This document shows, piece after piece, positions 37,089-46,724 of a stretch of 61,360 nucleotides of DNA (positions within the stretch are counted from its first letter, which is position 1; each line of letters starts with the position of its first letter). This DNA comes from Novosphingobium sp. (GTDB lineage Bacteria > Pseudomonadota > Alphaproteobacteria > Sphingomonadales > Sphingomonadaceae): positions 1-61,360 of the forward strand of contig JAQWKP010000001.1 of assembly GCA_029247785.1 (NCBI GenBank), given 5' to 3'. Both the position numbers and the translations under genes were made by a program. The notes beneath the pieces were generated by a model. That model was not told the origin of the DNA. It did not search any database and saw only the letters and a program-made list of their open reading frames with translations.

Positions 37089-39263
37089 TCAGATATCGTC
37101 GCTGCGAAGCGAGAGCTTGGGTACGCTTCTTCCACTGGCGAGTGACGCACCGCGCCCTGATAGCGAAGGATTGGTCATGAAATAGCTGTGCAGATTGAAC
37201 GGCTCGTCGCTTTCGCCAACGCGTTCGTAGCTGCCATCGGGCTTCATGATCCAGCTCTGTTCGGTGTCGAGCAGATTGGCCAGCATGACCTGACCAAGTA
37301 CCTGGTCGTGGACGGTCTTGTTGCGGATCGGCACGAGCAACTCGACCCGGCGGTCGAGGTTGCGGCTCATCCCGTCGGCCGAAGAGATGAAAACCCGGGC
37401 GCGACGGTTGGGCAAGGGCTGGCCTGCTGCAAAGGCCCAGATGCGGCTGTGTTCCAGGAAGCGGCCGATGATCGATTTGACCGCGATATTTTCCGACATG
37501 CCCGGAACGCCGGGGCGCAAGCAGCAGATTCCCCTTACGACGAGGTCGATTTCGACCCCGGCATTGCTGGCCTCATAGAGTTTCTCGATCAGGTCCGGGT
37601 CACTCAACTGGTTCATCTTCGCCCAGATTGCCGCCGGCTGGCCCGCGCCTGCATTGGCGATCTCGGCATCGATACACTCATTGAGCTTGGCGCGCAGGCC
37701 GATCGGCGAGATCGCCAGCAATTCGGTTCGCTTTGGCTCGATATAACCGGTGATGAAGTTGAACAGCCGACTCGCGTCCAGGCCCATTTTCGGATCGGCG
37801 GTGAAAAAGCTGAGGTCGGTGTAGATGCGCGCGGTGAACGGGTGGTAATTGCCGGTGCCGAAATGGCAGTAGGTGCGGTAGCTATCGCCCTCGCGCCGCA
37901 CCACCATCGACACCTTGGCATGGGTTTTCCAGTCGATGAACCCGTAGATCACCTGCACGCCGGCGCGTTCGAGTTGGCTGGCCCAGAGCAGGTTCTGCTC
38001 CTCATCGAACCGAGCCTTGAGTTCGACTACCGCAGTCACCGATTTGCCCGCTTCCGCCGCAGCGATCAGCGCGGCAACAACCGCGGATTGCTTTCCCGCG
38101 CGGTAGAGCGTTTGTTTGATCGCAACGACCTCGGGATCGTCGGCGGCTTGGCGCAGGAAGTCGACTACCACCTCGAAACTCTCATAGGGGTGCTGGATGA
38201 CGATGTCCTTCTCGCGGATAGCCGCGAAGCAATCGCCGTCATGTTCGAGAATACGTTCGGGATAACGCGAGCTGTAAGGCTCGAACTTGAGCTCGGGGCG
38301 ATCTTCTTCGACGATCACCGATAGTCCGTTGATACCGATCAGCCCGTCCGTCTTGATCACCAGTGCGCGGTCGAGGCCCAACTGGTTGCGCAGCAATTCC
38401 TCGGCATCGGGATCGAATTTACCCTGCAATTGCAGCATGATGACCATGCCTCGGCGGCGGCGCTGGATCGCTGAACGGAAGTGGCGGACAAGGTCTTCGG
38501 CGTCTTCCTCGATCTCGATATCACTATCGCGCAGCACCCGGAACACGCCGTGGCCGCCCACGCGGAAGCCGGGAAAGATCTGATCGGCGTGGCGGGCCAG
38601 CAGGTCCTCCACGCTGATGAAGACTGCTTCCTCGCCCGGAACACGGATGAAGCGAGGAAGCGCCGAGGGGATCAGCACCATCTCCATCACTGGCGCATCG
38701 TCGGCCAGTCGAGTCAGTGAGAACAGGATACCCATCCCGGTATTGGCGACGAAGGGGAATGGATGCACCGGATCGATCGCCTGGGGGGTGATAATCGGCA
38801 TGATATGCTCAAGGAAATAATCCTTGAGCCAGCGCTTGCGCGCGGTGTCGAGGCGTTCCTCGCCGATGATGCGAATGCCGGATTCGGCGAGCAGCCGGTC
38901 CAGCTCTGTCCAGGCCTGCTGCTGTTCGACTTCGAGAGTGAGGACCTTGTCGTGGATCTCGGCGAGCTGCTGGGACGGCGTCCTGCCGTCAATCGAGACT
39001 TCCTCGATCTGGCGGCGTAGCTGGCCAGCCAGTCCGGCGACTCTCACGGTCAGGAATTCGTCGAGGTTGCTTCCCGAAATAGACAGGAAACGCAGCCGTT
39101 CGAGCAGCGGGTAATGGGCGTTCCCAGCCTCGGCAAGGACGCGCTCATTAAAGGCGATCCAGCTCAGCTCGCGGTTGAAAAAACGGATGTCTGCAGCGGC
39201 ATCGGTTGCACCGCCAACACCGGTCTTGCTGACCTCCGATATTTCCTGAGCTTCGAGCATCAT
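37089..39263 (-). CDS. ppk1: Polyphosphate kinase 1
   Basis: 'FFNRELSWIAFNERVLAEA', 'LKARFDEEQNLLWASQLERAGVQVIYGF', 'GTGNYHPFTARIYTDLSFFTAD'. Confidence 0.97.
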   Translation of the reverse strand: MMLEAQEISEVSKTGVGGATDAAADIRFFNRELSWIAFNERVLAEAGNAHYPLLERLRFLSISGSNLDEFLTVRVAGLAGQLRRQIEEVSIDGRTPSQQLAEIHDKVLTLEVEQQQAWTELDRLLAESGIRIIGEERLDTARKRWLKDYFLEHIMPIITPQAIDPVHPFPFVANTGMGILFSLTRLADDAPVMEMVLIPSALPRFIRVPGEEAVFISVEDLLARHADQIFPGFRVGGHGVFRVLRDSDIEIEEDAEDLVRHFRSAIQRRRRGMVIMLQLQGKFDPDAEELLRNQLGLDRALVIKTDGLIGINGLSVIVEEDRPELKFEPYSSRYPERILEHDGDCFAAIREKDIVIQHPYESFEVVVDFLRQAADDPEVVAIKQTLYRAGKQSAVVAALIAAAEAGKSVTAVVELKARFDEEQNLLWASQLERAGVQVIYGFIDWKTHAKVSMVVRREGDSYRTYCHFGTGNYHPFTARIYTDLSFFTADPKMGLDASRLFNFITGYIEPKRTELLAISPIGLRAKLNECIDAEIANAGAGQPAAIWAKMNQLSDPDLIEKLYEASNAGVEIDLVVRGICCLRPGVPGMSENIAVKSIIGRFLEHSRIWAFAAGQPLPNRRARVFISSADGMSRNLDRRVELLVPIRNKTVHDQVLGQVMLANLLDTEQSWIMKPDGSYERVGESDEPFNLHSYFMTNPSLSGRGASLASGRSVPKLSLRSDDI

Positions 39264-39288
39264 GTCCTTTAATCTGGAGCATACCGGA

Positions 39289-39310
39289 ATTGTCACACGC
39301 GCGTGACAAT
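39289..39310. promoter_or_regulatory. Palindromic operator candidate upstream of ppk1
   Basis: ATTGTCAC-acgcgc-GTGACAAT, 8-bp perfect arms, about 26 nt upstream of the likely ppk1 start. Confidence 0.45.
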
Positions 39311-39530
39311 CTTGTTGCGGTCGCCGACCGCGACCAGTGCATTCCCCTCTGTATGAGATAGGGGCGTCCCGGCCATAGGCAATGGTCTCGCGCAATGGCG
39401 CTCAGCCAAGGATCAGACGCGCCGCAGGCAATCAGTGCAGGTTTCGCGGGGGTCACCGGCAGCGTTGACCCGCCAATGGAGCGGCGCTACCAATGTGACG
39501 AACAGGCAATGCGTGAGATGGAGAGAATCG

Positions 39531-40298
39531 ATGAGTGACAGTTTGAAGCGGCTCGCGGGCAAGGTCGCAATCATCACCGGCGCCGGACAGGGCATCGGCG
39601 CGGCGATTGCCGAAAGCTATGCGCACGAAGGCGCGAACGTGCTGATCACTGGGCGCACGCTGAGCAAGCTTGAGGAGGTAGCCGGCAAGATTGGCGAGGC
39701 TGGCGGCACCTGCCTGGCGATGGTGGCTCTTGCGGGCGAGAAGAAGGATGCCGTGGCGACGGTCGAACGCGCGATTTCCGAGTGGGGCCGGGTCGATATA
39801 CTGGTCAACAACGCACACACATTTACCGATTATCTGCCGATCCTCGACGAGAAGATGGAAGAGAACTGCAATATCGATTTCCAGTCGGCCTTTTTCGGTT
39901 CGCTTCAGCTGATGCAGCTGTGCCACCCGCATATGAAGGAGCAGGGCGGCGGCGCGATCATCAATATGGGATCGAGCTATGGCCCGCGCAGCGAACCGGG
40001 TTTCCTTGCCTATTCTGCCAGCAAGGAGGCGATCCGCTCGCTTACCCGCACGGCAGCCAAGGAATGGGGCAGCGACGGCATTCGGGTGAACACGATCCTG
40101 CCATCGGCGCTGACACCCAAGTCGATCTGGTATCTTGAGGACAGCGGCACTTACGATCTCGAACTGGCCAAGGTGGCGATGGGCCGCTTCGGCGGGCCCG
40201 AGGATATCGCCCCGACCTGTCTGTTCCTCGCCAGCGATGAGGGCAATTTCGTAACCGGCCAGACCATCGGTGTCGATGGCGGATCGACGATGTTCTGA
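39531..40298 (+). CDS. SDR-family oxidoreductase
   Basis: 'VAIITGAGQGIGAAIAESYAHEGA', 'YSASKEAIRSLTR'. Confidence 0.92.
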   Translation: MSDSLKRLAGKVAIITGAGQGIGAAIAESYAHEGANVLITGRTLSKLEEVAGKIGEAGGTCLAMVALAGEKKDAVATVERAISEWGRVDILVNNAHTFTDYLPILDEKMEENCNIDFQSAFFGSLQLMQLCHPHMKEQGGGAIINMGSSYGPRSEPGFLAYSASKEAIRSLTRTAAKEWGSDGIRVNTILPSALTPKSIWYLEDSGTYDLELAKVAMGRFGGPEDIAPTCLFLASDEGNFVTGQTIGVDGGSTMF

Positions 40299-41440
40299 TG
40301 AGCGATGTGCTGCCCAATGGCGGATTGCAGATCCGCTCGACCGTGACGGAAGCCGGCAAGCTGGAAATCGTGCTGGCCCATGTGCCGATCCTCCAGCCTG
40401 AGGCTGACCAGCTTGTCGTGCGCGTGGAAGCCGCGCCGATTAATCCGTCGGATATCATTCCGCTGCTTGCCGGCAACAATCCCGCCGATGCGACATTCGA
40501 GGGTCCGGCAGACGAACCGCGCGTTATGATCGACCTTTCGCCTGACGCGCAGTCGGCGCTGGCCGGGCGCGTTGGCCAGGCTATGCCGGTCGGTCTTGAA
40601 GGGGCGGGCATTGTCGTTGCGGCAGGCGAACAGGCGCAGCATCTGCTGGGCAAGCGCGTCGCTTTCCTCTCGCTGAGCGCCGGGTCATTCGGCGAATATT
40701 GCACCGTTGCGCTGTCCGAATGTGCGCCGCTTCCCGAGGGTGTAACAGCCCGCGAGGGCGCGGATCTGTTCTGCAATCCGATGACCGTCATGGCGATGGT
40801 TGAGACTCTGGCGCAGATGGGCGAGACAGCGATGATTCACACCGCTGCTGCGTCCAATCTCGGGCAGATGCTGGTCAAGGTCTGTGCCCAGGACGGCATC
40901 CCGCTGGTCAATGTCGTGCGGCGCGAAGAGCATGTCGAATTGCTGCGCAGGATGGGCGCAGAGCATGTCTGCAATTCGTCCACACCGACATTTGGCGAAG
41001 ATCTGGCGCGCGCGGTCGCTGCGACCGGGGCGACGGTTGCGTTTGATGCGATTGGCGGCGGCACTATGGCGAGCGAGCTGCTGGTGGCGATGGAAGCCGG
41101 AGCGGCGGCGCGGATGCCCGCCTATAGCGCTTATGGTTCGCGGGACATGAAGCATGTCTACATCTATGGCCTGCTTGATCCGGGGCCGACGCAGCTGTCG
41201 CGCCAGGGCTATGGCATGTTGTGGAATGTCGAAGGCTGGGCGATGCCGCCAATCCTGGAACGGGCCGGAGCTGAACGGGCAATGGCGCTGACACAGCGCG
41301 TGGTCGATAACATCACCACCACATTCGCCAGCGACTATGGACATGAGATTTCCCTGGCCGAAGCATTGCAGCGTGAGTCCATGCTGGGCTTCTGCCGCAA
41401 GGCAACCGGCGAGAAATATCTTATTGTGCCTGATAGGTAG
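40298..41440 (+). CDS. MDR/quinone-oxidoreductase-like zinc-type dehydrogenase
   Basis: GroES-like N-terminus, 'GLEGAGIVVAAGEQAQHLLGKRVAFLS'; start overlaps the SDR stop. Confidence 0.85.
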   Translation: MSDVLPNGGLQIRSTVTEAGKLEIVLAHVPILQPEADQLVVRVEAAPINPSDIIPLLAGNNPADATFEGPADEPRVMIDLSPDAQSALAGRVGQAMPVGLEGAGIVVAAGEQAQHLLGKRVAFLSLSAGSFGEYCTVALSECAPLPEGVTAREGADLFCNPMTVMAMVETLAQMGETAMIHTAAASNLGQMLVKVCAQDGIPLVNVVRREEHVELLRRMGAEHVCNSSTPTFGEDLARAVAATGATVAFDAIGGGTMASELLVAMEAGAAARMPAYSAYGSRDMKHVYIYGLLDPGPTQLSRQGYGMLWNVEGWAMPPILERAGAERAMALTQRVVDNITTTFASDYGHEISLAEALQRESMLGFCRKATGEKYLIVPDR

Positions 41441-41502
41441 ATGAAACGAACCAGCATGCATCTCCAGCGGGGAGCAAGGCCAGTCAGGAGGGTGGCAAAG
41501 CG

Positions 41503-42084
41503 ATGAATGTCGTCAGGCGCATGGGGCCGAAGGGTTCCGAAATATGGGTATCGATGCTCGATGCGGCCGAGGACATCTTGTGCGAGGAGGGCTATGGCGG
41601 GCTAACCTCGCGCAATGTCGCTGATCGCATCGGCGTCAAGCAGCGCCTGGTATATTATTACTTCCGGACGATGGATGAACTCATCGTCGAAACATTCCGC
41701 CGGCTCGCGATCCGTGAGAAGGAGCGCCTCGCCAAGGCGCTGGCAAGCGCGCAGCCGCTCCGCGAGGTGTGGAACGTTTATATCGAGACCAATGACACGC
41801 GGCTGGTGTCTGAATTCATGGCCCTGGCCAACCGCATCGATGATCTGCGGGTGGAAGTGAAGCTGTTCATCGAAGAGAGCCGCAAGCTGCAGATTGCCGC
41901 GCTGGAACAGGCCAGGTCTGCGGGCAAGGCTGAAGAGGCACTCCCGGCGATTGCCACTGCTTTTTTCGCCACCAGCGCCGCTCTGGCGATGCACCGCGAG
42001 GCCGCGCTCGGCATCGAAGGCGGCCATGACGAGGTGCGCGCGGCGATCGATGAGTTCATTTCGACCATTGAGCCCGGCAGCTGA
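41503..42084 (+). CDS. TetR/AcrR-family regulator
   Basis: 'MLDAAEDILCEEGYGGLTSRNVADRIGVKQRLVYYYFRTMDELIVE'. Confidence 0.92.
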   Translation: MNVVRRMGPKGSEIWVSMLDAAEDILCEEGYGGLTSRNVADRIGVKQRLVYYYFRTMDELIVETFRRLAIREKERLAKALASAQPLREVWNVYIETNDTRLVSEFMALANRIDDLRVEVKLFIEESRKLQIAALEQARSAGKAEEALPAIATAFFATSAALAMHREAALGIEGGHDEVRAAIDEFISTIEPGS

Positions 42085-42101
42085 CGGCGAGAGGAAACCA
42101 C

Positions 42102-43019
42102 ATGGCAGGCAGTGAAATCCGCTTCGACAACCAGGCTGTGGTCGTCACCGGGGCCGGGCGCGGGCTGGGCAAGGCGCAGGCGGTTCTGCTGGCCGCGCGC
42201 GGTGCGAAAGTGGTGGTTGCCGACAATGGCTCGGCGATGGACGGCGGCGATGCCAGCGCTGGACCGGCCGAACAGGTCGCTGCCGAAATCCGCGAAGCGG
42301 GCGGCGAGGCGGTGCCGGCAAGCGGGGACCTGTCCACGCTTGAAGGCGCCAATGGTGCGATTCAGGACTGCGTCGATGCATACGGGCGGATCGACGGCCT
42401 CGCCCATTACGCCAGCACCTGTCCGGACCTCAAAGGACCGGAGGAGATGGAAGATCGGGACATCGAGCTGTTGCTCGCAGTCAATCCGCTGGCCGGCATG
42501 CGCATGGCCCGCGCAGCCTGGCCTCATATGCAAAGCCAGGGCTTTGGTCGGTTGCTGTTCTGTCCATCCGCAGCGGTCTATGGCGCGCGTGGTAATGCTC
42601 CCTATGCTGCGGCCAAGGCCGCCCATATCGGCGTGGTGCGCTGCCTTGCGCTGGAAGGCGCAGACCATAATATCCGCGTCAACGGCATCTTGCCGGGTGC
42701 CAATACCCGGATGACCGAGGCCTTCCTGCCGTCCTCCTACGGCCAGTGGTTCTTCAAACAGATGCCGCCCGAACGCGTCGCGGTGGCGGGCGCCTTCCTG
42801 CTGAGCGACGCCAGCGACATCAACGGCGAGTTCTTCGCCGTAGGCGGCGGCAGAATAGCCCGCGTCACCTTCGCCGAGGCGGATGGCGTGTTCGATGCCG
42901 GCGAATCGATCGAAGCCGTGCAAGAGGCGATGCCGAACGTGATGGCAGACAAGCGCTGGTCCTATCCGGATGATTTGACCGAGCGGACTCTCAAGGTGAA
43001 CGCGCTGTTCGGGCAGTAG
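42102..43019 (+). CDS. SDR-family oxidoreductase
   Basis: 'VVVTGAGRGLGKAQAVLLAARGAKVVVADNGS', 'YAAAKAAHIGVVRCLALE'. Confidence 0.92.
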   Translation: MAGSEIRFDNQAVVVTGAGRGLGKAQAVLLAARGAKVVVADNGSAMDGGDASAGPAEQVAAEIREAGGEAVPASGDLSTLEGANGAIQDCVDAYGRIDGLAHYASTCPDLKGPEEMEDRDIELLLAVNPLAGMRMARAAWPHMQSQGFGRLLFCPSAAVYGARGNAPYAAAKAAHIGVVRCLALEGADHNIRVNGILPGANTRMTEAFLPSSYGQWFFKQMPPERVAVAGAFLLSDASDINGEFFAVGGGRIARVTFAEADGVFDAGESIEAVQEAMPNVMADKRWSYPDDLTERTLKVNALFGQ

Positions 43020-43077
43020 GGGCTTGGGGTCGGCCGGCGGATTCGCGCGCGCAGCAACCATTGCCTCGCAAAGTGTC

Positions 43078-43575
43078 TTAGTCCGTAAGCGCGGGTAATT
43101 CCTCGAGAGGCAGCAGCATGATGACCGGGATCACCCTATTGGATGCGACCCGTTCATAGCGCTCAACAAGAGGATGGAGATCGCACATATAGTCCCAGGC
43201 GCGCTGCCGTTCCTCGCCTTGTGCCTCACGCCACGAACAGCGAAAGACCTGGGTGGCGACTTGCATCTCGCATTCGGACTGCTCGAGGAGATTGAGATAC
43301 CAGGCGGGGTGCTCGGGCGTACCGCCCTTGGTTCCGATCAGCACCCATTCGCGGCCCAACAGTCCATAGCCGAGCGGTACCCGACGGACCTTGCCGGTCT
43401 TCCGTCCGCGCGTCTGTAGGAGCAAGGTTGGAGTGAAGCGCGGGTTTTCGAACGACGTGGTGTCGATGATATGCCCTTCGCGTCCCGCCGAGTCGCAATA
43501 TTGTGTGAGATGGTCCTTGACCAAACGGCCCAGGCCGGGGCGGTACGCAGCTACTTTCATATCGTTATCGCTCAT
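43078..43575 (-). CDS. Nitroreductase/deazaflavin-dependent (Ddn-like) oxidoreductase family protein
   Basis: 'PTLLLQTRGRKTGKVRRVPLGYGLLGREWVLIGTKGGTPEHPAWYLNL'. Confidence 0.88.
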   Translation of the reverse strand: MSDNDMKVAAYRPGLGRLVKDHLTQYCDSAGREGHIIDTTSFENPRFTPTLLLQTRGRKTGKVRRVPLGYGLLGREWVLIGTKGGTPEHPAWYLNLLEQSECEMQVATQVFRCSWREAQGEERQRAWDYMCDLHPLVERYERVASNRVIPVIMLLPLEELPALTD

Positions 43576-43797
43576 CGGCATTCCTCTCCACCGTTTAGAT
43601 AAATTTCCCCAATTGGACCAAAGTTGCAAGGCCTCTCAACTTGGGAAATGATCTGAAGGTGACGAAGCGAATTCCTGCAGCGATCAGGCTGAAACGAGCC
43701 AACCGCCTTTCCTACACCGCCTAGGCATGCCACACTTCAACCCATGCCACCCGACTAATCTCAGCGATCCCGATAGGCACCACCGTCACATCTCACC

Positions 43798-43828
43798 CCA
43801 AGGCCGCGACCAGCAAGCGCGGCCTTGG
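43798..43828 (-). terminator. Strong hairpin between two minus-strand genes
   Basis: CCAAGGCCGCG-accagcaag-CGCGGCCTTGG, 11-bp perfect arms; no clear T-tract. Confidence 0.5.
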
Positions 43829-43920
43829 TGATTCTGAGGGTTTGTTCATGAAAGAGAGAAGCGTTTGCCCCGCATGTGTTTCATCAACTAACTTTTCCGC
43901 AAACGGGTCGCGGGCAGCCG

Positions 43921-44553
43921 TCAGCGATAGCGAAATCCGGCCTTGGGCGGCACGCGCAGCGAGTTTTGCTGGAAGGCGGTCATCAGGTAGGAACCGATCA
44001 GCATCGGAAGTTCGAGCAGCTGCTTTTCGTCATAGGTCTTGGTCAGGGTCTCCCAGGTCACATCGCCAATGCACTGGTCGGCGAGGCATTCCTCGACCGC
44101 GCGCAGCACGGCAGCCTCGTGCTCGCTCCAGCCGGTGGCCGAGGAGCCTTCCTTGATGCGGTCGATTTCTTCCTGGGTGACGCCGAATTTCTTGCCGATG
44201 TCGACATGTTCGGACCATTCGAAAGCAGCGCCCGCCAGCCAGGCGAGGCGCAGCACGGCCAGCTCGCGCTCACGGCCGGGAATGGTACCATTGCCGGCAA
44301 GCTCGATACCCATTGCCATCTGGCAGCTGAACATCGCGGGGTTGCGCAGGGTGATCAGGCTGACATCGGGAATCGGGGTGTCATGCGGCAGGTTGAATGC
44401 GCTCTGGATGTTTTGGATTTGCGCCATCGCATCCTCGCCGATCTCTTCCAGCTTGAGCGGTGCCAATCGTGGCCCCTCTCCGATGATCTGCTTTTCGCGC
44501 GCATCGATATCAAAATCGAATTTGCCGGTCGGAACCTTGCCGATCCTGCCCAT
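43921..44553 (-). CDS. Carboxymuconolactone-decarboxylase-family protein
   Basis: 'RELAVLRLAWLAGAAFEWSEHVDIGKKFGVTQEEIDRIKEG'. Confidence 0.9.
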   Translation of the reverse strand: MGRIGKVPTGKFDFDIDAREKQIIGEGPRLAPLKLEEIGEDAMAQIQNIQSAFNLPHDTPIPDVSLITLRNPAMFSCQMAMGIELAGNGTIPGRERELAVLRLAWLAGAAFEWSEHVDIGKKFGVTQEEIDRIKEGSSATGWSEHEAAVLRAVEECLADQCIGDVTWETLTKTYDEKQLLELPMLIGSYLMTAFQQNSLRVPPKAGFRYR

Positions 44554-44588
44554 GTCATTCCCCTGTGTGTTGAAATTGAATTCTGGCG

Positions 44589-45743
44589 CTAGCCTGCCGT
44601 GGCGCTGTTTTCCTCATAGGGAGCCCAGCTGCCCATCCGCTCAAGATAGCCCGAAAACAGCTTGCGCACATCGTCGTAATCGATGCCGAACACCGAAGGA
44701 TCGGGCTTGGTGTAACGCTCGCGCGCCTCGTTCTGCTCCCACCACAGCTGCATCGCTTCTTCGAATTCGGGCGAAACGCTTTCGCCGAGCCAGTCATACA
44801 GCCCGCGCACCTGACCCGCCGGATCGTCATGCATGGCGCGAAAATGGATGTCGAAGAAGCGGGAATCATTGCCGTCCTGCTCACGGAAATCGATCAGCCG
44901 ACGCATGCCTTCGGACCAGCAGCGGGTGTTGAGCTCGCCAAGATAGAGGTGATCGACCGTGTCGGAGAAGCTGCCGTTGAATTCGGCATAGAGCGAGGCG
45001 ACCGACAGGATCACATCGGTCGGGTCGCGATGGGTCATGACGTAGCGGGCATCGGGAAAAGCATTGTCCAGAAAAGGCATGTAGAGAATGTGAGTGGGGC
45101 ATTTGAGCCGCCATGGCTTGCTGGGTTCTCCCCATTGCAGCAGCTTGAGCACGCGCCGCTCGTAGAGATAGGTCTCTGTCAGATCGGCATCGAGAAACCA
45201 GTCCGAATAGCGCGGAATCTTGGCATAGGCCTGGAAAGTCTGCGACGTGAAGGTAAGTGCCATCATGTCCTGGCATTCCATCGCCCCGTCGACACCGGTG
45301 GGCGTGCGCTGGGGAGTCGGGCTGGTTCCCATCCGCTCGGCAAAGGCCGCGCGCCGCGGATCGGGGCCATCTACCGTGGAAGGCGGCGGGCAGGGCTGCT
45401 GCGATTCCCATGTCCTGAGATAGCGAATGTCCGGATCGCTCGACAGCAGGAAGGACAGCGCCGAAGAGCCGGTGCGTGGCAGGCTGACGCCGATCAGCGG
45501 GCGGCCAAGCTCAACCTCGTCGATTTCCGGGTGGCGGCGATACCAGTCTTCGATCTGCAGGCGTTGCGAAAGGTAGTTGAGGATCTGTTCGCGGATAAAC
45601 CCCTCGCCGGTCGCATTGAGTTTTCCCTCGTCGTTCAGCGAGCCGACCAGGATCTCCAAGCCTTCCCTGAAAGTGTCTCCACCGAAGTCATCGAGACCGG
45701 TGTTGCTTTTCGCAACCTCGATGAGGTCCTTGTATCCTTCCAC
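44589..45743 (-). CDS. Sulfotransferase-family protein
   Basis: 5'-PSB-like 'PLIGVSLPRTGSSALSFLLSSDPDIRYLRTWE'; 'YVMTHRDPTDVILSVASLY'. Confidence 0.9.
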   Translation of the reverse strand: MEGYKDLIEVAKSNTGLDDFGGDTFREGLEILVGSLNDEGKLNATGEGFIREQILNYLSQRLQIEDWYRRHPEIDEVELGRPLIGVSLPRTGSSALSFLLSSDPDIRYLRTWESQQPCPPPSTVDGPDPRRAAFAERMGTSPTPQRTPTGVDGAMECQDMMALTFTSQTFQAYAKIPRYSDWFLDADLTETYLYERRVLKLLQWGEPSKPWRLKCPTHILYMPFLDNAFPDARYVMTHRDPTDVILSVASLYAEFNGSFSDTVDHLYLGELNTRCWSEGMRRLIDFREQDGNDSRFFDIHFRAMHDDPAGQVRGLYDWLGESVSPEFEEAMQLWWEQNEARERYTKPDPSVFGIDYDDVRKLFSGYLERMGSWAPYEENSATAG

Positions 45744-45764
45744 GTGATTCCTCTCCGTTTCGAC

Positions 45765-46613
45765 TCAGGCGGGTACTTTCATGCGGGCAAGACTGGTGCG
45801 GTGCATCATCCGGCCGGAATCGACCTTGTAGGGCGCCACTCGGTGCATCGCGCCAAGATTCTTCCACATCACGAGGTCACCCTCCTGCCAGTTGTGCCGG
45901 TATTTGAAATCGGGCTGGGTTGCCCATTCCATCAGCCGCTGGATCATCGCGCGGGCCTCGATCATTTTCATGCCTACAATCTGTTCCATCTGCACGCCGA
46001 GTACCAGCGACTTGCGGCCGGATTCGTGAGTCCAGACGAGCGGGTGGTCAAACTTGGAATACGTTCCATCCCAGTCTTCCGGACGAATGCTGTAATCGAG
46101 CAGCGGCCGCACGCCGGCATAGACGCTGTGAGACGCGCGCAGCTCGCCCAGCATCGCCTTCTGCTTGTCAGGCAGTGTTTCATAGGCGGCTATCGTGCTG
46201 GCAAATTCGGTCTGGCCGCCATCGCCTGCGACGTTGCGCGCGGAAATCAGAGTGGCAGCAGGTGGGTCCTGCATCGCGGTCACGCCATCCATATGCCAGA
46301 ACCAGGTCGCGTAGACATATTGCGTGTCCATCTTGATCTCGGGATCAAGCGTGACTTGGTAGATCTCCGAGCTTTCGTCTTCGTCCTCGCCGTCTTCCTG
46401 CATATTGGCGCCATAGTCGCTGCGCATACCCAAGAGGTCGGAAAAGACGATCTGTTCTTCGTCGGAAAGATTCGCCTCCGGGAAGATGAGCACCGTGCGT
46501 TCCTCTAGCAATTCGCGGCATTCATCCGCGAATTGGGCATCAGCAAATTGCGCCTTGTCGGCGTCGACGATCGCCCCGACCAGAGGCTTGGCGTGTTCGT
46601 AGCGAATGGCCAT
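45765..46613 (-). CDS. TauD/TfdA-family dioxygenase
   Basis: 'YATWFWHMDGVTAMQDPPAATLISARNV', 'NWQEGDLVMWKNLGAMHRV'. Confidence 0.92.
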   Translation of the reverse strand: MAIRYEHAKPLVGAIVDADKAQFADAQFADECRELLEERTVLIFPEANLSDEEQIVFSDLLGMRSDYGANMQEDGEDEDESSEIYQVTLDPEIKMDTQYVYATWFWHMDGVTAMQDPPAATLISARNVAGDGGQTEFASTIAAYETLPDKQKAMLGELRASHSVYAGVRPLLDYSIRPEDWDGTYSKFDHPLVWTHESGRKSLVLGVQMEQIVGMKMIEARAMIQRLMEWATQPDFKYRHNWQEGDLVMWKNLGAMHRVAPYKVDSGRMMHRTSLARMKVPA

Positions 46614-46724
46614 GCGTTTCTGTCTCGCTATCTTCTTGGGTGCCGGATTGGAAACGCCTGCCGGGCCCGCTTGTCAAGGAGCACGTGGATTTTCCGTGCT
46701 ATCCCCGCGACGATTAGGGGCGTG

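Noticed and set aside
39289-39310. PHO box upstream of ppk1
   Set aside because: TGTCAC half-sites are inverted with a 6-nt spacer, not 11-bp direct repeats; kept only as an unassigned palindrome.
44829-46508. 559-aa plus-strand ORF
   Set aside because: Antisense to the well-supported sulfotransferase and TauD genes; low-complexity, no recognisable family; a typical high-GC shadow ORF.
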